Positions 1-11,680 of a stretch of 64,000 nucleotides of DNA are shown piece by piece. The translations under genes were made by a program, and so were the position numbers. This stretch comes from Isoetes taiwanensis (lineage: Eukaryota > Streptophyta > Lycopodiopsida > Isoetales > Isoetaceae), in the NCBI GenBank assembly GCA_021234155.1, contig JAJEKV010000234.1, positions 124,001 to 188,000 on the forward strand. The letters run 5' to 3'. The number at the start of each line of letters is the position of its first letter. Position 1 is the stretch's first letter. Under the pieces are notes generated by a model. It saw only the letters and a list, made by a program, of their open reading frames with translations. It ran no database searches and was not told where the DNA came from.

Positions 1-197
1 AGGCTGTGAAGTTTTGGAACAACTTTAAAGGAACACGCTCTTGGCTCCTTACTTCAAGGCAACACTTGAAGAGCGTTCTCTTGAAGCAGACTATGAAAGT
101 TAAGTTACAAAAATGTTTTGTATGCTCACCCTTTTGATCTATCTCCTTGAGAGCTCTTCTTATATCATTGTCTAGCTTATGAATAGCTATGGGCTAG

Positions 198-1128
198 CTT
201 ATTCCAAATGCTTTTTATGAAGCGCATTCTGCTCAACTGGAGGGCAAAATCACTATCAAAGCATATGACATGGACTGGGTAATGACCATACAAGAGGTTG
301 AAAATGATACATTTAAGTTAGGGGGCTTTGGCTGGAAGACGATGGCAGCTCATTATGCAATATCAGAAGGCGATATGGTGGTTTTCAGGCTGGTGAAAAA
401 GGCACAGATATGTATAGAAGTCTTTGGAAGTAATAAATGCCTGAGGCAAAGCACAGTTCCTATGTACAATAAAGGCGAAATGCCTAGAGATGATCAAGAT
501 AAGTATGGTGATAATAATACAGGGAAACATCCGAGCCCCATCAAGATACATATGGTAACAAGCATGTCATCAAAAAGTCATCTAAGCGGAAGGTGAGTGC
601 CCCATCAGCAAAATACGTAACAAGAGAAATTGCCTAAGGAGAAGAAAAAGATTGAGGGGGATTCAGATGATGACCAAGTTGATTCTAATGCAACATCAAA
701 AATGATGAGAATGATAGCCAAGAGCCATATAACTAATCGTCCAAGCTTTGTGATTGTTCTTCTAAAGTCTGTACGAACCTTTATCAAACTTCTGTTACTA
801 TTGTATTCTTATTATCTTGATCAGCAGATTCACATGCTATTCTTTCTTGCAGACCATAAACAGAGTCTTTGCAACTGAACATTTAAGTCTGAATGGATAC
901 GGCACCTTAGAAGATTGCCATGGTGAGAAATGGGTCTTTCCATTTAAAACACGGTCAAGGTTTACTTGGATAAGATTTGTCAAGAAGCACGAGCTTGAAG
1001 TGGGAGATTCGTGTCTTTTTGAAGCAGTGAGCAATGATAAGTACTCCCATGCTTGCAATATTTATCCATTTTTTGGAAGAGTGACTGATGTAATGTCCTT
1101 TTTAGCAGGAGAAACCAGCAGGCTATAA
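198..1128 (+). pseudogene. Two-domain B3 (REM-like) transcription factor, broken
   Basis: Two B3 DNA-binding domains can be read. The first (about 198-440) contains GWKTMAAHYAISEGDMVVF, the usual GW..F....L..GD..VF core. The second starts with PSFVIVLLKS (741-770) and continues after an 82-bp GT..AG intron (771-852) with FATEHL, GEKWVF and HELEVGDSCLFEA, ending in a TAA at 1126-1128. Phase is kept across that intron. The linker between the domains (about 545-630) is rich in K and E but cannot be read in one frame, so at least one frameshift lies there. The first exon seems to begin after an AG at 196-197. An open stretch at 3-107 ending at a GTTAAG donor could be an earlier exon, but I do not recognise it. 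B3 proteins bind DNA in the nucleus. No full N-terminus is visible, so this is a fragment or pseudogene rather than a working gene. Confidence 0.72.
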
Positions 1129-2777
1129 ATTATTCGAATCTATAAATATTAAACCAGCAGGCTATAAAAACCAGCAGGCAGTATGCCATTTCCACTGCTT
1201 AAAGCAATCTGCAAAAGGTCATTTCATCAAACAATGACCTATCTAAAGATGGGAAGGTGAACTTGAAGCATTCTTGGTACATGCCAGACCCACAGGTGCT
1301 TTGAGCTTGCCCTTATTTTGTCTGCATAAGAAATCATTCTTCCCTTTCCTTATTTTAATCAACCCAAAAGGGACTGCAAATGCAGTGTTTGTTTACAAGG
1401 CCATGATTAGATCTATATTACATTTATGTGAAGTACTCCCATGCTTTCCATATTTATGCATTTTTATGGGAATGTGATCTTAAAAGCATTCTTGGTATAT
1501 GTGCTTACATGAGCCAATGTGGTGGCAGACTGTTAGCAGATTGGTCAATCATGTAATTGCCATAGCAGCAATCAGGCAGTCCCATGTTTGTCCAAAGCTA
1601 TATCTGCTCATATTTGTGAATTATTTACACAAATTGCCATATTTTTGCTTTGTATTACACAGAGGTCTGTGGACTTTTCAGCATGCTGAAAATGAAGTTG
1701 AGGTTAATCAGTATCTGTAATATGATAAGGCCCCTCTATGGAAGAAAGCTATCTCAAAAGGTTAATTTCTTGACGGTCTGCAGATTAATTAGCCAAATTT
1801 TAACCAATCAACAGCCGGAGAATTATTTTTCAAAAGTGTAATAGAAAGCGAAATACTTGAATATTCGTTATAGATAGACATTTAGTGGGACAGTTTCAAG
1901 CACCCACGTAGACTAGCACCCACGTAGACTGAGCCATTTTCATTCAACCAAGAGCCGGAAAATTATTTTTTGAAGGTATAGGATAAACTGGAGACATTTT
2001 ATATTGGATGTGATCTAAAAAGTTGATTGAGTGTAATTTTCATATCATGTTATGTTTAAGGGCAAAAACATATTGTTTAAGCCCAAATTTTATGCATCAA
2101 GCTTATGGCTTTGACTTGGTCCCAATGAACTCTATACGAATGTTTAACCCTTTAAAACACGTGGCGATTTGATGCAACTCAATGTACAATCACAAGCACC
2201 ATAGTTTGACAAAAATAATGCATAACATCATCTAGGACAAATAGTGCACAGCATCATCTAGGATTTAGGGGATGTTTATGTTTATTTATGCCATTGAACA
2301 ATCTATTGCTTCCCAATTTTTCGGACAAAAACCTTACTCTCTCTTAGCAAATTTTTAGCATAAATCTCTCAGTAATCTCTTAGCAAGTGATAATATAAGA
2401 CGGCTTTATATTGAGTAAGGAAGACCAAAAGAAGTTCATGGCACTTCGTATGAAGTTATATCATGCTGCAACAAATATGGCTCTTATTTTGTGTGGAATG
2501 TTGCAATCAACACCATGTATAATTCATCAAATTTTAAACTTGAAAGACATACAATGTTAGTACAAAAATAGGAACTTATGATAGTTGAGAAACACCATGC
2601 ACAAGGAAGCATGCACTACAACACTCTCACAATAGCATAGACAACTTATAAATTGGCAACACACTTATGCTTTTCATCTACAGGTTTCCAACGTATATAG
2701 AATGCAAACATTGCCCAGCAACGCTGGGCACAATTTCTAGTTCTAATGAGAATGGTTGTACCTTCACTTTTATGGGC
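1129..2777. other. No gene seen; AT-rich flank
   Basis: No ORF here resembles a known protein. A 17-18 bp tandem duplication containing CACCCACGTAGACT lies at about 1900-1935, and a short repeat around CATCATCTAGGA at about 2226-2262. Confidence 0.5.
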
Positions 2778-2803
2778 CTTTCTCGACTCGCGAGTCGAGA
2801 AAG
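2778..2803. repeat. Perfect 26-bp palindrome
   Basis: The 13 bases CTTTCTCGACTCG are followed without spacer by their exact reverse complement, centred between 2790 and 2791. The match stops sharply on both sides. It could extrude as a cruciform or bind a dimeric protein; neither is shown. Confidence 0.9.
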
Positions 2804-2929
2804 ACACTACTTCCCACGTCATTGGATGAAGTTGTATGGAATGAATGTTCTCCATTGTAATTTGATTTCAACATTCTTTTCTTCGTTTTGACTAATGGCA
2901 CCGTAATTGTTAATCATACTCTCCTTGCT

Positions 2930-3310
2930 CCAGGTGGTTCGTGCACGTATCCGACACGAGCACAGCATCCCTTCCAGCATCCGCGAGAGACCGCCGAGGC
3001 GGCCTGAGATCCGCTCAAGGCGAAAGAAATACCGTTACAGCGCAGGACTTTGGCCACGCTACACTCTTGCGGCCTGCGGGATAAGGTTGCTCGCGACCAG
3101 AGGTTGCTTTCGCTACACCACGGGATAAAAACGGTGAAGAACAAAGAGAAAGTCCGGGAAGCTCAAAGCATCTTGCAAGCATTGCATAACATCCACGGAG
3201 GTTGGGGAAGGAGCATATTCGATGAAAGGTGCGGGGAGGCGAAAGTGGAGAAGTCGGGTGGGCAGTCGGGCCAGGTAGGCCGCAGAGGCACCTCCACGTG
3301 AGGCATTCCA
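2930..3310 (+). other. GC-rich island, possible gene fragment
   Basis: This stretch is clearly more GC-rich than its surroundings and has overlapping open frames on the plus strand (Arg-rich at 2907-3128; another at 3050-3301 with KVREAQSILQALHNIHGGWG) and on the minus strand. The base composition suggests former coding sequence or an imported fragment. I recognise no family. Confidence 0.25.
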
Positions 3311-4989
3311 CACTTTTTCGAATACATACGGCGTGAAGAAGCCGCTAGTTAATCCCCTAAGGTGGACCACCTACCAAGATGATGTAATCAGAGTGACAAA
3401 GAAGACCGCCATGGTCTCAAGCGTCAGATGTAAAATACATTGTACCTATTCAATTTATTAATAAAAATTCTTTTTCAACTAGTTCTTTGGTTTCAATCTT
3501 TAATGAATTTCCTTTGTTTCAGTTGCATTGTTCTTGTCCTCGACTCGCTAACCAAGGAAAACTGCAGCAAAGCTGGAATGCAGAGTTTTATTCAAAAATT
3601 CGAATTAAGGATAGTTTTCGGGTCGAGGTGCTCCTTTTTATGTAAATTAACAGGGTTCCGAAAAAAAATGGGAATGGAATGAGTCCCACTTTAATTAAAT
3701 ACGACTTACTAGAATCTAGATGGGCAATGTTCATATTGGCCTTATATGGCAGTTGGTTTTGTAGAGGTATATCGATTGCTATTTGACGGCAGCTATTCCT
3801 GTGGCACGATGTGACATGTATTTATGAATTTGTCGTAATTTATCGGGTCAATGCTAGCTCTGCAAAAATAGGTGGTATATAAAGTCTTCAAATTTGAGAA
3901 AAAGGGACCAGTTGACGTCTCCGAAAGGGAGGCCGGATCTACCCCTGCAATTTACCTGCGAGACTGAAAGGACGTGGCGAATGTTCTGCAAGTGGAAATG
4001 CTCGAGATGATTCCGGCGTGAGCAGAGATTAGGACTTTTGTTTGGCGGCAAAAATCAGGCTACGAGGCTGCGAAATGTATTTGTTGATTCCGATTTGCCA
4101 CAGGAGTGCAGTGTTTGAAGTTCTCATTGGATCTCAATTTATGGCATTTGTTTCCATTCCACGTTCAATTTGGTGGTGTATCTAGCCTTTACTTTGGTGC
4201 AAAGGTGGCTTTTACCTCTCAGGTTAGTTTCCTTTGAATCTTCTATTTTGTACGCTGATTGCTGGCTCTGTCTTTTATGTCTCAGGTCAGTTTCGTTTGG
4301 ATCTTTTATTTTGTACGGGTTGTGATAGCTCTTAATTTACGTAAGTCCTGCTGTTGCTCTATCTCTGTGTTTTTTTTTTTTGGGGGCAGGGTATTGGAGA
4401 GGGCTAGGTAAATGGGTTTGATTGATAAAATGCTTTTGTTCGATTGTCAAACCTCGTGAAGATGTTTAATAGGCATTTGTTTGAGAATTTATCTTTCATG
4501 CAATGTCTCTTGAAATTCAGAGAAGGAATGTCATGCATCGTCTTTCTTTTTCCTGTTTTTGTCAGGTTGTTTACTTGGCCTAGACAATGTAGTAATAGTG
4601 TTTGTGCTCTTTGCAGACTCTGTCTTAACCTCTGGGAATCGAAGAAAGCAACGAGAAGGAAGCGAATATCTAAGGTATGGTAACCCACGTAGTCAAACAA
4701 ACTCATTGCACGTTCTGCTTTTTTTCTTGATTGCTTCTGTGTATGTGTAAAGAGTGCTCCTTAACCATAAGGCTCTATGACAACTTCGCATTTTTCTGTC
4801 CAGTAATTTCCTATGTATGATGCTTCTAGAATTGACTAGTTTTATATGGATGCAATCAAACATACATTCTTTATGTGCTACCGAAAACAGTGCCATTATT
4901 TGGTGGCAATTGTGACACGTTTCCTATGTTAGTGTAGGTCAACAGTGATTTGTGTATGTTCGCAATATATCTAGTCACTGTTAAAAGCC
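3311..4989. other. No gene seen; leader of the Helitron
   Basis: Non-coding AT-rich sequence with a poly-T run near 4370. It probably contains the 5' end of the Helitron whose proteins start at 4990. I could not find a convincing TC terminus, and the terminus shared by the two Helitrons further right is absent. Confidence 0.4.
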
Positions 4990-5514
4990 ATGCCAAGGCG
5001 AGCGATAGAGATAGATCCAAATAGAAATTACACAAGTGAGGAGTTGAAAAGATTGAAACGAAATGAATATCAGCGAAGATGGTATGCTAGGCTATCGGAT
5101 GAAAGGAAGAATGACCTGAGGTTGAGAAGGGAAAATATGGGGCATAGAGGGCGTCAAAGCAGTCAAGATACAGCAGAGCAGCATGCAGAGCAAGGTAGCG
5201 ACTCGTCGAATGGCATGTCTGAAGACGAGTCTGTTTCACAATTTGATAACCAACAAGTGGGTGCAAATTGTGTACTGATTGTGGATCATACCGCTTCGTC
5301 AAGCCAGTCACAAATTACTGTTCCAGGTGCAAGCATTGATATTAGTGCTCAGTCAGCTGACAATAGCAGGTTACAATAAAACGAACGTAAGCGGAGATGG
5401 TATGCTGAGCTCTCTGAGGAAAGAAAGGCTGATCAGAGAGCAAAAAGACAATGCACAAGGAACAGAGGCAAAAGAGCAGAACAAGACAACCAGCTGTTAG
5501 GTTTAGATTATCAT
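4990..5514 (+). pseudogene. Helitron RepHel, N-terminal basic region (stop at 5377)
   Basis: An ATG at 4990 opens a frame that is the same as that of the Rep part downstream. Residues 26-41 read NEYQRRWYARLSDERK. After an in-frame TAA at 5377-5379 the same motif recurs as NERKRRWYAELSEERK. Such basic repeats resemble the STPR-like repeats at the N-terminus of many Helitron proteins. The frame resumes straight after the stop and runs on into 5515, so one nonsense codon, not a gene boundary or intron, separates the parts. The region between the basic repeat and the stop is rich in Ser, Gln and Asp and looks disordered. Confidence 0.8.
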
Positions 5515-8151
5515 TTGATTGCCAGTGATAGCCCCTCTACTGATCATGCGCAGTCAGATGCCAATAATGGCCGAGCTATGATTGCAAGTGCTAGTGACAG
5601 TCATGTGTTGGCAATGCAGCATTGGCAACGTCAAATATGTAAGATGCAAGCCCAAACGCCCATTGCAATTCCATGGAGTAAGTCATGCATATATTGTGGT
5701 GCTAGATTGCTGCGAGATGAAAGTGATATCTTCTGTTGTAACAATGGTCGTCGCATGCTTCCGTTGTTACCAGAGCTGCCTCTTACCCTTGCAAATCTTT
5801 ATGCTCAACGAGGATTCAGTGCAGATAGTCGCAAATTGAACCGACTCTTTTGCTTCACTGCGCTTTGTGCAGATGGACAATTTGTTGATTTACCAACTCC
5901 ATCTTCTATTGCGCTGATGGGACGGACATATCACCAACTTTTTCGTGTGTCCAAACCACATCAACCATTGCATTGGTATATCTATGATGAAAGTGATAGA
6001 TACCGACATGCAGGGATGCACGGTGTAAGGGCTGATTGGGTTTTAAAAATAGGAGAGGCACTGGAAAATATAAATCCGTATTGTGGACTCATCAGAATGA
6101 TGCAGGGTATGCAACTAGAGACAGCAGTGCTAAGGTTGAATGGGACAATTGCAACAGGTGAGGTTGCTGCTGTGGTACATGCCAACAACTCGATGACAGT
6201 AAATCCAAGAACTGCTGTATTCTGGTTGCATGATAACCCACAGCCAGTATATATAAGCATCTTAGATCCACAATATGAGCCCTTGCAATATCCTCTATTA
6301 TATCCACACGGAACGTTGGGTTGGTCTCCAGATAATGAACAACATTTATCACAACTAGATTGGTATAGATGTAGACTAATCCATGAGCAAAGGTTCTTAC
6401 AGCTAGGGCGGCTTGCATGTGAATATATTGTTGATATGTATTCTAGGGTTGAAGAAGAGAAGCTAAATTTTCTAGCAACTGGTCGTTATAACAGAAATGT
6501 GCCAAGTCTAGATCAGGACTTTGCAGAAGAGGACCAACCAGAACGGTCACGAACGAGATTGCCTTCATCTTTTCTTGGCTGCAAGAGTTGGTGCTCAGTT
6601 CAGATTGCAGATGCACTTGCTCTCACTAGAGCAAAAGGACCGCCTAGTTTCTTTGTGACAATCACAACGAATCCAGAGTGGCCAGAAATTAAAGCAATGT
6701 TACAGCCTGGACAAACATTAGCAGAGATACCAGTAATAGTTATCCGTTCATTCCATGCCCGTTTCCAGCGAGCAAAAGCTTTGTTACGTTCATATTTTGG
6801 ACCAATTGTGTACATGTTGCATGTCATTGAGTTTCAGAAGCGTGGACTTCCTCATGGTCACATAGTGTTTAAAACAAAATATGATATATCTCTGAGAATG
6901 ATTGACTCTTTGATATCAGCAGAGATACCAGCTGATGACACATTAGCAACAATGGTACGCAAATACATGATCCACCACCACTCTGACCGTTGCTCCAAGG
7001 ATGGTCCTTGCTGTTGGAAGTATCCCCGACCTCTTAACCAATCAACACGAATTGATGCTACGGGTTATGTGCAGTATCGAAGGCGCACAGCAGAAGACAC
7101 TAATGTTGTTCCTTATTGTGCTTTTCTATTGAAGCAACTTGATTGCCATGTGAACGTAGATATTGCCGCCACTGTTCATGTCTTCATGTATTTATACACC
7201 TACATATATAAGGGGTTTGATAAGGTACAGTACCATATTGGTTCCCAACAGCAGCATCGGAGTGAGGTGGACGATTATATAAGTGCCAGATATTTGTCAT
7301 CGACAGAGGCAGCATGGCGGATTCTCAAATTCCATATCACTGAAAAACAGCCTGCTATGAAGTGCCTTCCTATCCACCTTGAAGCAGGAATGTCAATAAG
7401 ATATAGAAGAGATCAAACGGCATCGTTACTGAGCCGGTATTTCCTCAGACCACTAACACCTGAGTTCTCAGATCTGACATACGTGGACTACTATGAACGC
7501 TACACGTTTTTGCCTTTGAGTCGAGCACAGCATACACCTGACGAGCACATTGAAATAGGTCATGGCACAATTCCTAGAAATATTGTGCGTGCCAGAACAA
7601 AAAGAGACCTCATCTGCAGAATAAGGCTGGTGATGCCTCGTGAAGGGGAACTTTTCTATCTCCGGCAGTTACTCTTGCATACATCTCCAAGGACATGGCA
7701 GGAATTAAAAACATATAATGGCCAAGTATATGGAACTTATCAAGAAACTGTCACTGCAATGGGTCTTCTACGAGATAGATCTGAGCCAGTATCCACAATG
7801 CAAGAAGCAATATCCTTTCTACAAACACCCTCACAGCTTCGATTTCTATTTACAATCTTAATTCTTAATGGTGCTGAAGCAGTGGATTTATGGAATAGGT
7901 TTCATATGGACTTGATACAAGATTCTTACATCAATACAAACTCTAATGTGATGCTTGCAGATCAACAGGCACTTATCTCCATAGAAAATACCCTTACTCA
8001 GCACAATAAGACTGTCACGGATTTCGGGCTTCCACCTATCAGTATCCACTCAGATTTCATGCTGCAAGAGTTGTTGAAATTCCCAGATCATGATTCATAC
8101 ATGGAGCAGTCAAGAGCAATGCGTGATATCATGAATGTAAGGCAGGCATAG
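5515..8151 (+). pseudogene. Helitron RepHel, Rep (HUH) part
   Basis: This is the rolling-circle replication initiator part of a Helitron transposase, which would nick and join single-stranded DNA. In order: a zinc-finger-like CIYCGARLLRDESDIFCC (from about 5689); the Helitron-like N domain with DPQYEPLQYPLLYPHG (from 6265); Rep motif 1, FFVTITTNPEWPEI; the HUH motif EFQKRGLPHGHIVF with its two His in 6850-6861; and the two-tyrosine segment YLYTYIYKG (about 7188-7217). All catalytic residues I can name are present. The frame ends at a TAG (8149-8151) inside the usual start of the helicase domain (NVRQA-stop-IYDHV, where the family has N..Q..IYD.V). There is no frameshift in 878 codons, so inactivation looks recent. 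Product would act in the nucleus. The 5515 start is only the end of the preceding open stretch, not a likely initiation site. Confidence 0.92.
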
Positions 8152-8163
8152 ATATATGATCAC

Positions 8164-9495
8164 GTGATGAGCATGCTAGAACAACCAACACCAAAACAAC
8201 CTGTGTTTATATATGGGCAAGGTGGTACGGGTAAGACCTTCCTCTTGAATGCTATATGCATGAAAATTAGATCTCATCGGAGGATTGTGCTGCCTTGTGC
8301 AACAACGGGGTTGGCTGGATTGTTGTATCCAGATGGCAAAACAGTGCATAGCTTATTTCAGATACCTGTTGTTGATGATAATGTTGGAATTGAGTCAATA
8401 ATCAATCCAGCGTCTGAGAAAGCGGCACTCCTTATAGAGGCAGACGCCATCATTTGGGACGAGTTCCCAATGGCCAACAAGGCCGTCATAGAATCAGTAA
8501 ATACCTTGCTCCAGCAAATTTGTGGAAACAACCTTCCATTTGGTGGAAAATGTTTTATTGCTGCTGGAGACTTTAGACAAATAGCGCCCGTTGTCCAAGG
8601 AGCAGGTAGACAAGCTACTTTTGAAGCTTCCATCAGGTCCTCACGCACATGGGATGCATTCATTATATACAAATTAGACCAACCAATAAGGAATGCAATA
8701 GATTTGGAACTCGTTGAATGTGTGACATCAGTGGGCGAAAACTGGTCATCTGATACGGTTACGTTGACATTATTCCAGACAACAAACAACATTGACGATG
8801 CTCGTGAATTCTTATTTCCTAGTCATATACTCTCATCGCCTTCATTATGTCAAAAAAGAGCTTTCCTTTCTCCTTTAAATGTATATGTTGATGACTTCAA
8901 TAAGTCTATCCTAGATCGTCTAGTTGCACGAGAGAAGGTTTACTTCAGTTGTAGCTCCATAACAGAAAATGACCAGGTGCTCCATAGCAGTGGACTTGCA
9001 GAAAACGACTTCCTTCATAGTTATGATCATCCAACGCTTCCAAAACATGCATTGCATTTGAAAGAAGGATCAATCTGTCATCTCATGAAGCTATTGGATA
9101 GAGACAAAGGTTTGGTAAAAAATGCCAGAGTAGTTGTGCATGAACTTCATGAGAAGTATGTCACTGTTAGAATTGTTGGGGTTGATAATGTATCTGCTGA
9201 TTACATCCACCCAATCTCTAGAGTGGACTTCTTTCATCAACCACGAAATTCACCATTCACGATCCATCGACGTCAATTGCCATTGAGACTTGCTTACTCA
9301 ACAACATTTCACAGTTGTCTTGGACTCACACTTGACAAGATAGTTCTAGATTTACGGACAGATGTATTTGCACATGGGCAACTTTACACAGCTCTCACGA
9401 GGATCAGACGAAGGGAGGATGTCCTTATCTTACATAATAGTGATAGTCCTACTGTAGCAACGAGAAATGTTGTATTTAGAGAGCTGCTCCTATGA
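8164..9495 (+). pseudogene. Helitron RepHel, Pif1-type helicase part
   Basis: This is the superfamily 1 Pif1-like 5'-3' DNA helicase half of the Helitron protein. Visible motifs are Walker A GQGGTGKTF, the CATTGLAGLL motif Ia, Walker B IIWDEFPMA, motif III AAGDFRQIAPV, and the C-terminal YSTTFHSCLGLTLDKIVLDL and HGQLYTALTR motifs. It is in the same frame as the Rep part, 12 bases after the TAG at 8149-8151. An ATG at 8164 could in principle start a separate helicase, but in this family Rep and helicase are one polypeptide, so I read it as the end of a 1,501-codon gene with two nonsense mutations. Length and domain content fit an otherwise complete RepHel without extra C-terminal domains. Confidence 0.92.
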
Positions 9496-10057
9496 GAGCA
9501 TTGTGATTGGCGAATTTCTACGCTAAAATACAATCGCTGTTTTTGGTTTTATGGGACAGTATATGGTTGTGGGATTTTATGGTAAAATACAACTATTATT
9601 TTTAGAAGGACTTTTGTAAAAGTAGGGAGAACCATATATAGTTAATAAAACATGTTTTTGGATCCATAGGAATATGTTTTAGAATGTCATGATATCTAGT
9701 TGTAACTTTGGATGCATTGATGTACATGGGTATTGGATTTTAAATAAGTGATGATTGGTTCTTCAATATTAATTTTTGACCGTAATCGAGTTTAAGATGA
9801 GTTGAATTTTGTTTATCTATGATTTTAGAATTGAATATTTTAATGCTCATTTTTTAGATTTTAGGAAAACAGTATGGTGTGGAGACTCAAAGCACACATT
9901 TAAGATCATTGGACCATTGGTAAGATCTTCTTTGAAATTAAATGGAAATATCTGGACTTGCAACTATATTATAACTTCTTCTATTCAGAATTGCTGTTGT
10001 AAATATGGACAGATATATAGTTCGATAATCAAGACGTATTGGTTTCCTGTAAATGAT
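9496..10057 (+). other. Helitron 3' non-coding region, end not found
   Basis: AT-rich sequence following the helicase stop, with short direct repeats around TACGCTAAAATACAA. I found no hairpin followed by CTRR, so the Helitron 3' end is not placed. A stretch near 9700-9750 resembles 11705-11755, beyond the LINE. Confidence 0.4.
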
Positions 10058-11680
10058 TAGAATAGAATAGAATAGAATAGAATATGATTTTATCGTCCAC
10101 GGAGACCAACTGGCCTATGGGACCCAAGTACAAAGAGAGAGCAGCAGGCATATTACTACCAGGATTAAAAAACCCCCGCCCCGAAGGGTTTTCGGGGGAA
10201 AAACCTTAGTAGCAATAAGGATGCTGACATACTGCACAGTTATATACATAATCACAAGTACAGCTGAGGTTAATGTCGGCCAGGGGGCATAACTGAGTCC
10301 GCGTATCCATTACTTCCTGGAGGTACGATCCCAACAAGCCTATAGAGGCCGTGCTCAGTAGCTCATGCAAGGCCTGATGGGGCACAACTAACCGAGCATA
10401 CCGAGCCCGGATATGCTCAGACGCCGGACAGCCCTCGGAGGCGTGACTTTCATCCTCAATGGCGCCTCGCTGACAAAGATTGGCGGACTGCCCTCACGCG
10501 GCCCCGAATCCATCTCCTGCCTCAATGCGGAGGTGGTGTGCACCTGTCTTGAATGGAAGCAATCACCCCGCTTTTTCATGGGTAGATGGGTGCACGTGTA
10601 GTGGTGTGGGCCCCCGTGAGCATGGGATTAACTGCCGGCCGATAATTTGCCACCTTGACATGTGCCAGGCCTCTCGTGATCCTAAAGCTTGGCCATGAAG
10701 CAAGCATCCAAGCATCTTGCTTCAAGGTAGCGCTGTTCTTGGGGTGTATGCACGGGTCCACATCGTGGTGCCCTGCACATTCCATAGCGAGAACCCTTTG
10801 GGCTTGCTTGTCTTTCCAAAGCAGCTTTGAGTCGCCAAGGGGCCCATCGCCACCGCCAAAGCAAGGTTGGGCGTCGGGCTTCATCCATAGCCACCACCTT
10901 CCGAAGTAAATAATGTGACGTTCAGTAAGACCCTCCTCAGAATGGAAGGAAGCCCATCTCCGGAGCAAGATCCGATATGGGACCGTGGATTTCACTCCAA
11001 GTGCAGGGCCAAGAAGGCCTTCTATACCGCTCTAGATCGCTCCAAGTGGTGAGGGATATCACCGCCCCCCACACTTACGCCCCATAGAGGAGGACCGGTT
11101 CAACCAAGGCCCGAACAAAGTGTGCCTGGTGACCCCATGCATACTGACTACGCCTTTATTTGTTGTTTTGCATTGCATACGTGGCTTTCCGCACCGGGTG
11201 ACTCGGGCAGAACCCGATGGATGCATCGGTGTGTGTGGTAGTAGAAAACTCAATACCCAAATACTTATAAGATCGAGCCACCTCCACTACCTGCCCCGGT
11301 AAGTGAATGAGGGAAGGCGTGGGCCGGGATGATGGGACCAGAAGACACCTTTGTCTTGGCCAAGTTAACTCTCATGTCGATTGAATTGGCGGAAAGTGTC
11401 CAAAGCATCCGGTGGCGTTGCATGTCCCCAGGGTATATATGGCGAGTCAACATCATCGGCGATATATGAGTTCTTGGGATTATGTGGTGCATCAATCGAA
11501 GCACCTCCCCCCTTTCGGCTAGCCATTCTTCTAGCTGGTCAATGTACAAGCCAAGAGTCGGGGATAGAGGGCAGCCCTGGCGCACCCCAATGCTACTAAC
11601 AACGGGCTCCCGCGACAGTGTGAGACGACCGGAGCAAGCCTCGTATAGTCTGTATATAGCATTCTGCAAGTCGACGGAAT
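10058..11680 (-). mobile_element. 5'-truncated LINE, broken reverse transcriptase
   Basis: The minus strand encodes the second half of a LINE reverse transcriptase. IGVRQGCPLSPTL (near 11590) is the B' motif. The catalytic ADDVDS box appears around 11450 but in a different frame, so the gene is frameshifted. Further downstream, thumb/connection-like sequence (FGPWLN, about 11100) is visible in yet another frame. The element ends at the left with a tail of TATTC repeats (GAATA repeats on the plus strand, 10058-10085) preceded by a conserved 3' end containing GGTCCCATAGGCC. The upstream half of RT and any first ORF or endonuclease are missing, as is normal for LINE copies. A hairpin of CCCCCG and CGGGGG lies at about 10165-10195 in its 3' region. 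I could not define a target-site duplication. Confidence 0.8.

Noticed and set aside
10160-10200. GC-rich hairpin as a transcription terminator or Helitron 3' end of the RepHel element
   Set aside because: It lies in the 3' region of a minus-strand LINE, and the following bases are not CTRR in the right place.
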